Assembly: GCA_046261635.1 (NCBI GenBank)
Contig: JBHEOL010000209.1
Coordinates: forward strand, 1-9,582
Source: JBHEPS01 sp046261635
GTDB taxonomy: Bacteria > Acidobacteriota > Thermoanaerobaculia > Gp7-AA8
Direction: 5' to 3'
DNA: 9,582 bases
Under the pieces are notes generated by a model, which was not told where the DNA came from, made no database searches, and saw only the letters and a program-made list of their open reading frames with translations. Of the stretch, positions 1 through 5,451 are shown piece after piece. Position 1 is the first letter of the stretch, and every line of letters begins with the position of its first letter. Both the position numbers and the translations under genes were made by a program.

Positions 1-2
1 GC

Positions 3-71
3 CTGCGCAGCGACCAGCTCGAGAATGCGATCGAATTCGAGAGAGCGAAGAGAAGAAGACATAGGGGCTAG
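3..71 (+). CDS. Possible 3' end of a gene cut by the window edge
   Basis: Frame 3 stays open from the window edge and reads LRSDQLENAIEFERAKRRRH followed by two residues and a TAG at 69-71. The residue mix (alternating acidic and basic, helical) looks like a real C-terminus, and the stop falls inside the first heptamer array, as if the array were inserted just after a gene. The other two plus frames read less like protein. With only 22 codons the family cannot be told, and a non-coding stretch remains possible. Confidence 0.3.
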   Translation: MRSDQLENAIEFERAKRRRHRG

Positions 72-163
72 GGACTAGGGACTAGGGACTAGGCAACGAA
101 GCAGCAGAATCATTATCCCGCTTTTGCTTTTCCCTGGCCCCTGGTCCCTGGTCCCTGGCCCCT
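63..163. repeat. Two heptamer arrays forming a long imperfect inverted repeat
   Basis: The left arm (68-93) is 3.7 copies of CTAGGGA and the right arm (132-163) is 4.6 copies of CCCTGGY. Over 63-93 against 133-163 the arms are complementary at 26 of 31 positions. Four of the five exceptions are T opposite G, so they become G-U pairs if the plus strand is transcribed; the fifth is A opposite C. As minus-strand RNA the same four become A-C mismatches. The 39-nt spacer 94-132 is not repetitive. The right arm directly abuts the A-tract of the rpsU terminator. Function is unknown; a dispersed intergenic repeat or a processing or stability element for the gene ending near 71 are both possible. Confidence 0.75.
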
Positions 164-202
164 AAAAAAAAGGGACCCGGTTTCTCCGGGTCCCTTTTTT
201 TT
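164..202 (-). terminator. Strong intrinsic terminator, probably of rpsU, possibly bidirectional
   Basis: A perfect 9-bp stem GGGACCCGG (172-180) and CCGGGTCCC (186-194) closes a 5-nt TTTCT loop. It is flanked by eight A (164-171) and eight T (195-202), so each strand has a GC stem followed by a run of eight U. On the minus strand it begins 13 nt after the rpsU stop. On the plus strand it could also end the transcript carrying the partial gene and the heptamer arrays to its left. Confidence 0.9.
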
Positions 203-215
203 CGTTTCGAATCAA

Positions 216-422
216 TCAGAAATTCGTGCGGCGTTCTTCAGCAAGCTTACGGAGGACTTTTTTTCGCGCTGCGATCGCTTTGCGCTTTCTCTTCTCGCTC
301 GGCTTTTCGTAGTGCTGCCGCTTCTTGAGCTCGGAAAGGACACCCGATTTCTCGCACTTGCGCTTGAACCGGCGCAGTGCGTTCTCGAACGACTCGTCTT
401 CTTTGACGTGTACGAGAGGCAT
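216..422 (-). CDS. rpsU: 30S ribosomal protein S21
   Basis: The 68-residue product matches S21 in length and composition: a start MPLVHVKEDESFENALRRFK, then the Cys-containing linker with KRKCEKSGVLSELKKRQ, then a basic tail rich in RKRKA and RKK. S21 sits in the platform of the 30S subunit near the anti-Shine-Dalgarno region and helps initiation. The ATG at 420-422 is preceded by a strong AAGGGGGGG (431-439) with 8 nt spacing, which fixes the start. The gene has its own promoter candidate upstream and a strong terminator downstream, so it appears to be a monocistronic unit separate from the toxin-antitoxin pair lying upstream. S21 is absent from many phyla, so its presence limits the possible host lineages. 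Confidence 0.97.
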   Translation of the reverse strand: MPLVHVKEDESFENALRRFKRKCEKSGVLSELKKRQHYEKPSEKRKRKAIAARKKVLRKLAEERRTNF

Positions 423-466
423 CTTTGTATCCCCCCCTTCTTAGGCCCGAAACGCCCCTGACCGAT

Positions 467-495
467 ATTTTCGTTCCGGCCGGAGGCGAGGTCAA
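467..495 (-). promoter_or_regulatory. Candidate sigma-70 type promoter of rpsU
   Basis: On the minus strand TTGACC (490-495, five of six to the consensus -35) is followed after exactly 17 nt by GAAAAT (467-472, four of six to the -10). Transcription would begin near 460, giving a leader of roughly 38 nt ahead of the rpsU ATG. The fit to consensus is moderate; the position and spacing support it. Confidence 0.5.
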
Positions 496-582
496 CCGCG
501 TTGCGGCCGCCCTTCAGGCTCGATGCGGTCGCTCCAACCCTTTGGGAGAGAAGGGAAATTCCCACTTTGGCTATCCTCCCCT

Positions 583-617
583 CAGTCCCCAGCCCCCTGG
601 TCCCTGGCCCCTAGCCT
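583..617. repeat. Third heptamer array, upstream of rpsU
   Basis: Five head-to-tail 7-bp units run CAGTCCC, CAGCCCC, CTGGTCC, CTGGCCC, CTAGCCT. They belong to the same degenerate family as the arrays at 68-93 and 132-163 (consensus C-W-R-G-Y-C-C in this phase). The array lies between the toxin stop codon at 670 and the rpsU promoter, so rpsU is bracketed by arrays on both sides. A short inverted repeat GGCGG-TTC-CCGCC (618-630) follows it. The rest of the 423-669 gap holds the rpsU promoter and a GGGAAATTCCC palindrome (553-563); no further gene was seen there. Confidence 0.7.
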
Positions 618-669
618 GGCGGTTCCCGCCGCCCGCCATGGCCGCCCTCGCCCCTCCGGCTCGGCTCCG

Positions 670-1146
670 CTAGTCCCGCCCGCCCAGGAGCCTGGGGTCG
701 ATTTCCATCGGTCGCGCCGGGCCGATGCGGATCCGGCGGAACTCGGGATGGGCCGGGTTGATGAGGTAGTTGCTCTCCTCGGGGATCACGGCCGAGGGGA
801 CTTCCAGGACGGCGGACGTCCCCGCTGCGACCCAGCGGTCCCCCAGAGCCTGCGTCTCGGGGGGAGGAGGGGAGCTGCGCCACTGCTTCGGAAGGAGGGC
901 CCGCTCCAGCGGGCGGCCGAGCGCCGCGTCGAATTCGCACCAGATCAGGCTGTAAGCGCTGAGAATCGAGGCGTTTTCGAGATGAACGAGCATCTCGAGG
1001 GCCACCAGGGAAGCGCTCGAGGATGTATAGACGAGGGCGACTCCGGGAGAGTTCCACCGGCCCCCCGCGAGACGCGCGCCCTTCCCATCGAAAGCCTGGG
1101 CCGCGTAGCGGGTCTTGGTGATCCTCCAGGCTCGGACGAGATTCAC
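670..1146 (-). CDS. RES domain toxin of a RES-Xre toxin-antitoxin system
   Basis: The 158-residue protein is a near full-length RES domain. It shows GARLAGGRWNSPG (residues 23-35), VYTSSSASLVALEMLVH (39-55), VPSAVIP (116-122) and ESNYLINPAHPEF (124-136). R30, Y40, E51 and S118 fit the conserved Arg, Tyr, Glu and Ser of the family's active site. Characterised RES toxins (MbcT, Res, ParT) degrade or use NAD+, by phosphorolysis, hydrolysis or ADP-ribosyl transfer, and are held in check by the partner antitoxin. The start is taken as GTG at 1144-1146, which overlaps the antitoxin stop as GTGA; the frame stays open further upstream but those codons lie inside the antitoxin gene. All expected residues are present, so the toxin looks intact. 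Which NAD+ reaction it performs cannot be told from sequence. Confidence 0.92.
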   Translation of the reverse strand: MNLVRAWRITKTRYAAQAFDGKGARLAGGRWNSPGVALVYTSSSASLVALEMLVHLENASILSAYSLIWCEFDAALGRPLERALLPKQWRSSPPPPETQALGDRWVAAGTSAVLEVPSAVIPEESNYLINPAHPEFRRIRIGPARPMEIDPRLLGGRD

Positions 1147-1598
1147 GCGAACACGCCCGCCTCGAGACGGTCGATCAGCGTCTCGACCTCCCGGGCGCCG
1201 AGCTCGGTGCGCGCGAGGTGGAGAGGCGTGGCCCCTCCCAGGCCGCGTTGCGGGGCGGAAAGCCAGGCCGCCGCCGCGTTTCGATCTCCTTCGAACAGCT
1301 GGAGCGTCCGCGCGAAGAGTCGCGCCGCGCGCAGGATCCGGTCGGATTCGTCCGGCTGGAAGCGCCCCTCGTTCCGGCGGCGGGTGAGGGTTCGGGGCGG
1401 AATGGCGTGAGTCTGGGCGAGCAGCTCGGGATCGAGTCCCGTGGCGGTCCTCAGCCGCTCCAGGACCGCGAAGGGGAATCCCGTCTCGATGGCCTCGAGC
1501 AGGCGGGGGAAATCGCTCGCGCGAAGCCCCAGAAGGGCCGCATAGCCATATTCGCCGGCAGGGGCGGAGGGTTCGGAGCTCTTCGTCACGGTAGCCAT
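1143..1598 (-). CDS. Xre/MbcA/ParS family antitoxin of the RES-Xre system
   Basis: The 151-residue protein has an N-terminal helical Xre-like DNA-binding region (about 34-85, with PPRTLTRRRNEGRF) and a C-terminal MbcA/ParS/Xre toxin-binding domain (about 90-151). The second is shown by RLFARTLQLFEGDRNAAAAW, WLSAPQRGLGGATPL and the end VETLIDRLEAGVFA. It should bind and block the RES toxin encoded immediately downstream, and repress its own operon. The ATG at 1596-1598 is chosen. A TTG at 1626-1628 would add ten residues, but these (AIWPYHCSH) look unlike the family. No Shine-Dalgarno sequence is seen, and a -10-like box only 9 nt upstream suggests a nearly leaderless mRNA. The gene begins 44 nt after the udk stop. 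Confidence 0.9.
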   Translation of the reverse strand: MATVTKSSEPSAPAGEYGYAALLGLRASDFPRLLEAIETGFPFAVLERLRTATGLDPELLAQTHAIPPRTLTRRRNEGRFQPDESDRILRAARLFARTLQLFEGDRNAAAAWLSAPQRGLGGATPLHLARTELGAREVETLIDRLEAGVFA

Positions 1599-1625
1599 AT
1601 GGCTGCAATGATAAGGCCAAATGGC
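1594..1625 (-). promoter_or_regulatory. Candidate operator and -10 box of the toxin-antitoxin operon
   Basis: Two copies of the palindromic decamer GCCAWATGGC occur, GCCATATGGC at 1594-1603 and GCCAAATGGC at 1616-1625, exactly 22 bp apart (about two helical turns, hence on the same face). The first extends to a perfect 12-bp palindrome (1593-1604) and covers the antitoxin ATG. Between them on the minus strand lies TATCAT (1608-1613), five of six to the -10 consensus; no convincing -35 was seen. Xre-type antitoxins commonly bind paired palindromes over their own promoter, so autoregulation is the likely role. This is inference from layout. Confidence 0.5.
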
Positions 1626-1642
1626 CAAAAATGCACGAGGGG

Positions 1643-2263
1643 TCAGGCCAGCAGGTTCTCGACCCGGGCGATGATTGCGTCGATCGCCACCCGGTTTTCC
1701 CCACCCTCAGGGATGATCAGGTCGGCGTACCGCTTGGACGGTTCGACGAACTCCTCGTGCATCGGACGAACGGTCGAGAGGTATTGATGGACGACCGAGT
1801 CGAGGGTTCGGCCGCGGGCCTGGACGTCTCTGAGAAGCCGCCGCACGAACCGGATGTCAGGCGGGGTATCGACGAAGAGCTTGATGTCGATCCGTTTGCG
1901 GAGCTCGGGCTCCGCGAGCACGAGGATTCCTTCCACGATGATCACGCGCTTCGGCTCGACCCGCTGCGTGGACGGCAGGCGGCTGTGGGTGGTGAAGTCG
2001 TAGACGGGAACTTCGATCGGGTGTCCCTCGATGAGGCGGTCGAGATCGCGGACGAGCGCCTCGGTCTCGAGCGAATCGGGATGATCGAAGTTGATGTGAT
2101 GGCGCGCTTCCGGGTCGAGATCGCGGAACTCGCGGTAATACGAATCGTGCGAGATCCACTCGATGCGATCCCTGCCGACCTTGGAGCAGATCGACGCAGC
2201 GACGGTGGTCTTTCCGGAGCCGGTCCCGCCTGTGATGCCGATGATGACCGGTCCGGGCTTCAT
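1643..2263 (-). CDS. udk: Uridine kinase
   Basis: The 206-residue protein is the usual length for bacterial uridine kinase, which phosphorylates uridine and cytidine to UMP and CMP with ATP or GTP in pyrimidine salvage. The P-loop GGTGSGKT is at residues 12-19, followed by the family's HDSYY (39-43, with the acidic D40), NFDHPDSLE, the PVYDF and TTHSR nucleoside-binding segment, and VIIVEGILVL. The ATG at 2261-2263 lies 1 nt after the stop of the zinc-ribbon gene and has no Shine-Dalgarno sequence of its own, which indicates translational coupling. All key motifs are intact. The cytosolic salvage role is well established for the family; nothing in sight suggests a different function. Confidence 0.96.
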   Translation of the reverse strand: MKPGPVIIGITGGTGSGKTTVAASICSKVGRDRIEWISHDSYYREFRDLDPEARHHINFDHPDSLETEALVRDLDRLIEGHPIEVPVYDFTTHSRLPSTQRVEPKRVIIVEGILVLAEPELRKRIDIKLFVDTPPDIRFVRRLLRDVQARGRTLDSVVHQYLSTVRPMHEEFVEPSKRYADLIIPEGGENRVAIDAIIARVENLLA

Positions 2264-2264
2264 T

Positions 2265-2432
2265 CTATTCGCGGCTCGAGAGCTCTTCGTACTCGGTTTC
2301 GGTGAGGAACTCGGTCGGCTCGTCGTTCCCGCAGGTCGTGCAGAAAGCGGTGGTGACCTTGTCGTCTTCCCACTCGAACGAGTAAGTCGGCGTTTCGCAG
2401 GAGAGACAGATCAGGTATTCGGGCTCCGACAT
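2265..2432 (-). CDS. Small zinc-ribbon protein coupled to udk
   Basis: This 55-residue ORF (start MSEPEYLICLSCETPTY, end EYEELSSRE) carries two CxxC knuckles, C9-x2-C12 and C31-x2-C34, separated by 18 residues. That is the layout of a minimal zinc ribbon. The protein is strongly acidic apart from the knuckles. It begins 21 nt after the stop of the exported protein gene and ends 1 nt before the udk ATG, so it sits in the middle of a tight operon. No Shine-Dalgarno sequence is evident. I do not recognise a named family. A role in binding zinc, RNA or a partner protein is possible; its link with uridine kinase is positional only. Confidence 0.8.
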   Translation of the reverse strand: MSEPEYLICLSCETPTYSFEWEDDKVTTAFCTTCGNDEPTEFLTETEYEELSSRE

Positions 2433-2453
2433 CGGGAGAAAGAATAGCAGAGC

Positions 2454-3242
2454 TCAGCGGACGCTGACGAAGGGAAGAACGAAGGTGGCCTCGTGAGTGT
2501 CGTTCTTCACCACCGAGGCGTAGGCCCAGGTGCGCGGGGCGATCGAGTCGACGAGGAGGGTGAGTCCCGTCCCTTCGGTGACCATCGGAAAGAGCAGGTT
2601 CAGCGGCACGTGGATCGAGCTTTCTGGACCGACGGTCAGGCTCAATGTTGCGAGCGGTCTTCCCTCGAGTCGTTCGAGGGCGAGAGAAAACGTGACGGGC
2701 TGCTGGTTCAGGTTGATCAGGCCGATGTTCGACCGGGCGGCTTCGTTCATCTGGAGTGAGGTCAGCCGTTGCGCGGTCGAGATCGTGAGCTCGTCGTAAA
2801 GGACCGGGATGATCTGAAATGGGGTGGGGCGGTCGCCCACGATTCCCCAGGCTGTGGCGTAGACGGTCACCGAGCGTCGGGCGAGGGTCTGGACGAGAAG
2901 GGGAATGACGCGGTTCCCGATGCCGAAGCTCTCGGCGGCGACATTGGTGAAAACGGTGGACTCGCCCGGAGCGAGCGTCATCATCTGAAAGAGCTCGGGA
3001 ACGCCGAGGGGATGGACGATCACCGTCACCTCGGTGGCCGAATCGTTGTGGAGCGCGACGTCGCTCCGCCAGACGACACCCTTGTATCCCCCGATCTGAC
3101 CGATCGCCGGAACCAGCGCGCGGGAGACGATGAGCGGCTCGTCCGGGTCGGGAAGTACCTGCGCGCTGGCGAGCCCGGAGGCGAGAGCCAGGATCAGAGC
3201 GAAGAGTCGGAGCCGAGGGGTCACTATCGGTGGGACGAGCAT
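2454..3242 (-). CDS. Exported protein with two beta-rich repeats, function unknown
   Basis: The 262-residue product starts with a short charged region and a hydrophobic stretch (RLRLFALILALASGLASA) typical of a Sec signal peptide. Cleavage is likely after A27 (ASA before QV). The mature part has two related segments, about 57-108 (WRSDVALHNDSATEVTV..., ending ESFG) and about 167-220 (ARSNIGLINLNQQPVTFSL..., ending LLFP). Each reads as alternating strands with an N-x-x motif and a 'PGES' or 'GPESS' turn, suggesting two copies of an immunoglobulin-like or similar beta-sandwich fold. No catalytic motif is visible. The gene starts 21 nt after the synthase stop. A GTG seven codons in is an alternative start that would still leave the signal peptide. 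It is probably periplasmic or surface located. Confidence 0.85.
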   Translation of the reverse strand: MLVPPIVTPRLRLFALILALASGLASAQVLPDPDEPLIVSRALVPAIGQIGGYKGVVWRSDVALHNDSATEVTVIVHPLGVPELFQMMTLAPGESTVFTNVAAESFGIGNRVIPLLVQTLARRSVTVYATAWGIVGDRPTPFQIIPVLYDELTISTAQRLTSLQMNEAARSNIGLINLNQQPVTFSLALERLEGRPLATLSLTVGPESSIHVPLNLLFPMVTEGTGLTLLVDSIAPRTWAYASVVKNDTHEATFVLPFVSVR

Positions 3243-3263
3243 GGGCTGCCAGTCGTTCTCCGG

Positions 3264-4121
3264 TCAGACGAAATGGGGCTGGAGGAGCCGGCCGAGCACC
3301 AGTCCGACCTTCTCGCCGGCCGACAGCGAGATGCGCCGCTCCAGCGGGGCGAACGGATCCATCCGGATTTTCGTGAGCACCCGGGCATAAACGGCTCCCA
3401 TCAGAAGCGTGGGGAAGCGCGCATCGAAAGCTAGGTCCTTCAAGAGCGGTTCGGCCTTTCTGAAGTAGTTCTCCGCCCGGTCCACCTGAGAGAGAATGAG
3501 CTCTTCCATCGAGCGCGACTTCGTCCTCGCGCGAAGATCCTCTTCGGTTACTCCGAACTGCGCGAGCTCGGTCGCGGGAAGATAGATGCGATCGCGCTCG
3601 AGGTCGTCCCCGATGTCGCGGGTGATGTTGGTCAGCTGGAGTGCGGTCGAGAGATTCCGCCCCCAGGAGGTCGCCTCCGGGTCGCGGTATCCGAAGATCG
3701 AGAGCGAGATGTCCGAGATGGACGTCGCGACCAGATCGCAGTAACCGAGGACCTCGTCGAAGTCGGTGTAGCGGGTCTTGACCAGATCCTGGCGGCACCC
3801 GTCGATCAGCGCGACGAAGGCCTGTTTCGGAATCGGAAAATGGTGGAGGGAATCGGCGAGAGCGATGGTGATTGGATCCGAGGGGCTCCCTTCGTAGCAG
3901 CGCTCGAGCTCGGCCTGCCAGGCCTCCAGCCGCGGAAGGATATCGATTCCCGGCTCATCCGCGATGTCATCGGCCCGGCGGCACCAGGCGTACGCGGCGT
4001 AAACCGCGCGGCGCTTCACTCTCGGGAGGAAGCGGAAGCCGACCGAGAAGTTCGCGCCGTAGCGGTGTGTGATCCGCCGGCAGTACGCGTAGGCGTCCTC
4101 GACGCTGGTCACCACGGCCAT
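3264..4121 (-). CDS. Squalene/phytoene synthase family protein
   Basis: The 285-residue protein belongs to the head-to-head prenyl synthases that join two FPP or two GGPP molecules to presqualene/squalene or phytoene. The first Asp-rich motif is DDIAD (51-55) after AYAWCRRA, and the second is D169-I-G-D-D173 inside QLTNITRDIGDDLERDRIYL. Both bind the Mg-diphosphates and are intact. The region around 127-144 reads YCDLVATSISDISLSIFG; most CrtB and HpnD proteins have VAGxVG there, so this one diverges. No HpnC or HpnE partner is present, so squalene versus phytoene cannot be decided. The start ATG at 4119-4121 is the only start in frame after a TGA at 4164-4166. It has no Shine-Dalgarno sequence. 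The upstream neighbour is an isoprenoid-type reductase. Confidence 0.92.
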   Translation of the reverse strand: MAVVTSVEDAYAYCRRITHRYGANFSVGFRFLPRVKRRAVYAAYAWCRRADDIADEPGIDILPRLEAWQAELERCYEGSPSDPITIALADSLHHFPIPKQAFVALIDGCRQDLVKTRYTDFDEVLGYCDLVATSISDISLSIFGYRDPEATSWGRNLSTALQLTNITRDIGDDLERDRIYLPATELAQFGVTEEDLRARTKSRSMEELILSQVDRAENYFRKAEPLLKDLAFDARFPTLLMGAVYARVLTKIRMDPFAPLERRISLSAGEKVGLVLGRLLQPHFV

Positions 4122-4143
4122 CGGCGGGAGTGTATCAACAGTG

Positions 4144-4163
4144 GCGGAGGATTCATCCTCCGC
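4144..4163 (-). promoter_or_regulatory. Intercistronic hairpin ahead of the prenyl synthase gene
   Basis: GCGGAGGA (4144-4151) and TCCTCCGC (4156-4163) form a perfect 8-bp stem with a 4-nt loop, in the 72-nt gap between the oxidoreductase stop and the synthase ATG. On the minus strand the stem includes GGAGG. There is no T-run after it, so it is not an intrinsic terminator. It may stabilise the mRNA end or affect translation of the synthase. Confidence 0.5.
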
Positions 4164-4193
4164 TCATGCCAGGAAAGCAGAGGAAAACCCCTG

Positions 4194-5345
4194 CTACTCC
4201 TTTCCCCGCGCCTCTCCGAGGGGCGGTACCTTCATTCTCGTGTCGCGCGCTCTGCACCAGTGTTCACCCGGTTTGTGGAGGCACGACCCGTGGTGGCGCC
4301 ACAGTTTTCGGATTAGCGGCTCGGCCATCCGCTTCCACCAGGTGGAGCGGTGCCATTTCGCGAGGTATTCGTTGAAGTCGGGCGCCGAGGCGGCCTGGCG
4401 GACGAACATCGAAAGCCCGAAATTGCCGCCCCGCTCGTAGAGAAAGCGGTTGACGAGCGAGGTCCTCTGCTTGGCCTCGAGCTGCTCGCGCCAGAGGGTG
4501 TCGAACGGTTTCTCCTCGATCAGGGCGCGTGCCGCGAGCCACCCGCTCTTGAGCGCGTAGCGGATGCCGAGGCCGAAAAGGTAGTCCTGGAAACCGGCGG
4601 CCTCGCCCGCGAAACTCGTCCCGCCGGCGACCGAGGTGGCCTTGAGGTGGAAGTTCATGTAGGAGTAGCCGGTGCGCTGGTTCCGGTCGACGCGGAGAGG
4701 GCGCACCGAGAGGACCCGGGCGAGGGACGCGTCGAAGTAATGGTCGATGCGCTTGAAGTCGGAGACGATCGCAGTGCCGAACGTTCCGACTCCGTCGAGG
4801 ACGAACATGTAGGAGTAGCCGCCCGGGGAGAGGCGGTGATCGAAGAAGACCTCGACCCGCTCCTCCTCGTCGGAGGTGAACGTGATCTCGCGGGCGAGCC
4901 CGTCGGGGGTCGAAGGGCCGGTGGCCACGATGTCGGCGTCCTCGGGGCGGAGCCGGCTGCCGAGATGGACGATCGCCCCGGCGGCTCTCGCCTGGGCGAG
5001 CAGGGCGCGGTCGAGCGTTCCCTCCACGGGGCCGCGGCGAATGAAGAATCCGTAGGGTGTGCCGCTCTTCACGTGGCGCGAGCGCATGCGGTGGTCGTAG
5101 AAGTCGGCTTCGTGGACGGGGCGGAAGTAGAAGTGGGTCTCGATCCCGATGCGGGCGAGCAGTTCTCGGACGTCCTCGGGCTCGGAGGAGTTCTCGAGGA
5201 TCTGGAGGTCGCCGATGAAGCGGGCGCCGACGTCGGGCTTCGCCTCGTGGACCTCGACGGCCCGCCCGGCGCGCGCCAGGGTGATCGCGGCCGCGAGTCC
5301 GGAGGGGCCGGCGCCGGCGATCCTGATGGGTTTCGATTCGCTCAC
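4194..5345 (-). CDS. FAD-dependent oxidoreductase, geranylgeranyl-reductase-like
   Basis: The 383-residue protein has an N-terminal Rossmann FAD-binding site GAGPSG (11-16) with the ribose-binding E34. The motif GGYSYMFVLDG (175-185) resembles the YxWxFP substrate motif of geranylgeranyl reductases. The second FAD motif, GEAAGFQDYLFGLGIRYALK (247-266), usually reads GDAAG. Such enzymes reduce isoprenoid double bonds or hydroxylate and epoxidise substrates. Next to a prenyl synthase, a role in modifying the isoprenoid product is likely, though the substrate is unknown. The C-terminal tail has HHGSC (351-355) and HWCR (362-365) with C355 and C364 after a basic, Trp-rich helix, perhaps a membrane or metal contact. 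The start is taken as GTG at 5343-5345; a TTG at 5370-5372 would add nine residues. Neither has a clear ribosome binding site. Confidence 0.85.
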   Translation of the reverse strand: MSESKPIRIAGAGPSGLAAAITLARAGRAVEVHEAKPDVGARFIGDLQILENSSEPEDVRELLARIGIETHFYFRPVHEADFYDHRMRSRHVKSGTPYGFFIRRGPVEGTLDRALLAQARAAGAIVHLGSRLRPEDADIVATGPSTPDGLAREITFTSDEEERVEVFFDHRLSPGGYSYMFVLDGVGTFGTAIVSDFKRIDHYFDASLARVLSVRPLRVDRNQRTGYSYMNFHLKATSVAGGTSFAGEAAGFQDYLFGLGIRYALKSGWLAARALIEEKPFDTLWREQLEAKQRTSLVNRFLYERGGNFGLSMFVRQAASAPDFNEYLAKWHRSTWWKRMAEPLIRKLWRHHGSCLHKPGEHWCRARDTRMKVPPLGEARGKE

Positions 5346-5451
5346 GTCTGTCTGATTGGCGAGCCCGTGCAATACACTGGTTCTCGGCCCGGGATCGGCG
5401 CGAGCAACCGAGCGCTCCGGGCGCGAATTCCGCAGGGGCGGGGAGAGCGCG

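Noticed and set aside
68..163. Possible CRISPR array from the tandem repeats
   Set aside because: The units are 7 bp and directly abutting with no spacers, so this is a simple tandem repeat.
212..565. 117-codon open frame on the minus strand covering rpsU and the gap before it
   Set aside because: It is out of frame with rpsU, which is unmistakable, and runs through its promoter and ribosome binding site.
523..1410. 295-codon open frame on the plus strand
   Set aside because: It is antisense to the toxin and antitoxin, whose motifs are clear, and its composition is shadow-like.
1626..1628. TTG start for the antitoxin
   Set aside because: It adds ten residues unlike the family, runs through both operator boxes, and would place the -10-like box inside the coding region.
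2260..3798. 512-codon open frame on the minus strand
   Set aside because: It overlaps the exported protein and synthase in another frame and is dominated by Arg, Ser and His with no recognisable motif.
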